Origin: Pseudobdellovibrionaceae bacterium
GTDB lineage: Bacteria; Bdellovibrionota; Bdellovibrionia; Bdellovibrionales; JAMPXM01
Direction: 5' to 3'
DNA length: 6,194 nucleotides
Assembly: GCA_913776405.1 (NCBI GenBank)
Contig: CAJYOV010000373.1
Coordinates: 1-6,194, forward strand
Shown: positions 5,334-6,194 of the stretch, in pieces
How positions within the stretch are numbered: position 1 is the stretch's first letter
Layout: the number at the start of each line of letters is the position of its first letter
Translations under genes and position numbers: made by a program
The notes under the pieces: model-generated
Told to the model about the DNA's origin: nothing
The model's input: only the letters and a program-made list of their open reading frames with translations
The model's database searches: none

Positions 5334-5867
5334 AAGTCGTTATTAGCCCTCGTCGTTCTGACCGTCGCTGGTTTGATCGCGGCCCTGCTCTTCCGACTGG
5401 GCAGCTTCAAAGATGTCGTCATCACCGAAGGCGATCGCGGGCCCTACAAACTCGTCTTCAAGGAACACGTGGGTGCGTACCACAAAATCATGCCGACACT
5501 CGAAGAAGTCGAAAAGTGGGCGAAAGAAAACGGCGAATCCTGCAAGCTGAGCTTCGGCGAGTTCATGGACGATCCCGATAAAGTGGACGAAGATCGCCTA
5601 CGCTCAATCGCTGGCTGTGTGGTCGACAAAACTTGGGATTTCGTTTTGCCTGCGGGCTTCGGCTTCCGCGAGTATCCTTCGCGCTTTTACGTCATCGCCG
5701 AATTCGACGGAGCACCTTCGATTGGTCCCTTCAAAGTCTACCCGAAAGTGAAAGACTACATCGCAGCTCACGCCTACAAAATGAGTGGCCCCGTCATCGA
5801 GATGTACGAAATCATCTCCGACCAAAAAGTTCGCACGACGTACCTCTTCCCTGTCGAGAAGAAGTAG
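5331..5867 (+). CDS. Membrane-anchored GyrI-like (AraC effector-binding type) domain protein
   Basis: 178 residues from the ATG at 5331, chosen because GGTGGAG lies just upstream and the protein then begins with a clean signal-anchor helix (residues 3-21: MKSLLALVVLTVAGLIAALL). An in-frame ATG at 5295 would add 12 polar residues without a ribosome site. Residues about 28-175 fit the GyrI-like small-molecule-binding fold: 'GPYKLVFKEHVGAYHKI' (37-53), 'FGEFMDDPDKVDEDRLRS' (75-92) with 'AGCVV', 'FKVYPKVKDYI' (134-144) and a late strand containing E157 in 'VIEMYEI', the position of the usual ligand-facing Glu. No catalytic activity is known for most members. N-terminally anchored single-domain versions occur in bacteria and in eukaryotic TEX264-like proteins. 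The helix may be an uncleaved anchor with the domain in the periplasm, or a signal peptide; there is no lipobox. The ligand is unknown. Translation may be gated by the hairpin over its start. Confidence 0.82.
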   Translation: MKSLLALVVLTVAGLIAALLFRLGSFKDVVITEGDRGPYKLVFKEHVGAYHKIMPTLEEVEKWAKENGESCKLSFGEFMDDPDKVDEDRLRSIAGCVVDKTWDFVLPAGFGFREYPSRFYVIAEFDGAPSIGPFKVYPKVKDYIAAHAYKMSGPVIEMYEIISDQKVRTTYLFPVEKK

Positions 5868-5932
5868 GCGCTCAGTTCAATCGCGTTTTCTCTTGATCCG
5901 TCCATGGGAAGCCGACGACATCCTGACCAGAT

Positions 5933-6194
5933 TTATGTAGCGGCACTCGCGAGTTGCTCACGCGTGTGCTCAGAGTAGGTATGTTCGCGGTTTTGAAGAG
6001 CGACACTCTTCTGCAACTTCATGACTTCCGGCAGCTCGCGAAGTGCGATCTTTGCGCCATCAATAGGACTGTCCGAGCGGTGGTAACCCATTTCTTTTTT
6101 GAATAGAGCCGTGGGGAACTTTTCGTCGCGTGGCGATCGACGTGTGCTTCAGGAAACTCAGTCGGCGCTTTAGCTAAACGGCGAACGAGGAGGA
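5933..6194 (-). pseudogene. C-terminal part of an unidentified gene split between two frames (frameshift at or near an A6G run)
   Basis: On the minus strand one frame is open from the edge (codons from 6192) to TGA at 6021, beginning LLVRRLAKAPTEFPEAHVDR. A second frame is open from after TGA (6151-6149) to TAA at 5935-5933 and reads, from its ATG at 6091, MGYHRSDSPIDGAKIALREL and on to EQLASAAT. Codon choice in the second frame downstream of about 6130 resembles the other genes here, while the first frame looks better upstream, so one protein appears to cross frames. The change can lie anywhere in 6148-6022. Candidates are the AAAA run (6123-6120) and the heptamer A AAA AAG (6100-6094), which sits in the correct phase for -1 slippage. 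I do not recognise the protein. It could be a pseudogene, a programmed frameshift, a sequence error, or simply a 52-residue small gene starting at 6091. It is convergent with the GyrI-like gene across 65 bp that show no clear terminator. Confidence 0.4.

Noticed and set aside
5945..5966. Perfect palindromes ACTCGCGAGT (5945-5954) and CACGCGTG (5959-5966) and a TGCTCA direct repeat
   Set aside because: They fall within the coding-looking minus-strand frame, are short, and carry no T-run; most likely chance in GC-rich coding sequence.
5981..6106. Plus-strand 41-codon ORF starting MFAVLKSD
   Set aside because: No ribosome site, and it lies antisense to the minus-strand frame, which has more coding-like codon use.

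Overview
The window looks like chromosomal DNA of a predatory-type or deltaproteobacteria-like Gram-negative, most probably a member of the Bdellovibrionota. This rests on gene flavour: a CheY-like receiver with a long acidic tail, an HTH-less BirA, large secreted lipoproteins of unknown role, a membrane-anchored GyrI-like protein and an LptF/LptG-type permease. It is an inference, not a taxonomic assignment. Base composition appears moderately GC-rich and even across the window, and I see no insertion sequence, tRNA, rRNA or CRISPR array.

Layout. Positions 1-150 (minus) hold the N-terminal 50 codons of an LptF/LptG-family permease running out of the window. It is divergent from a plus-strand operon: a receiver-domain protein (236-1498), nadC (1495-2337, overlapping by ATGA) and birA (2346-3098, 8 bp gap). 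This groups a signalling protein with NAD synthesis and biotin attachment. A terminator-like hairpin follows birA. About 325 bp of non-coding leader (3099-3423), with three possible RNA structures, precedes a 598-residue outer-membrane lipoprotein (3424-5220). Its C-terminal half carries a divergent copy of the calcium-binding 'ELFG / NGFEAL / LxVWxDxNxDG' module usually found in large RTX-type proteins. After a palindrome plus T-run comes a membrane-anchored GyrI-like domain protein (5331-5867). The right end (5933-6194, minus) contains two overlapping open frames that look like the C-terminus of one unidentified gene broken by, or using, a -1 frameshift.

The most interesting structure is at 5294-5333. 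An uninterrupted 15-pair RNA helix with a 10-nt loop would bury both the Shine-Dalgarno sequence and the AUG of the GyrI-like gene. This is the architecture of an RNA thermometer or another translation-gating switch. Other points are a tryptophan at the conserved Thr/Ser switch position of the receiver, degenerate calcium loops in the lipoprotein, a BirA that seems to lack a proper C-terminal domain, and an in-phase A AAA AAG slippery heptamer at the frame change near the right edge.
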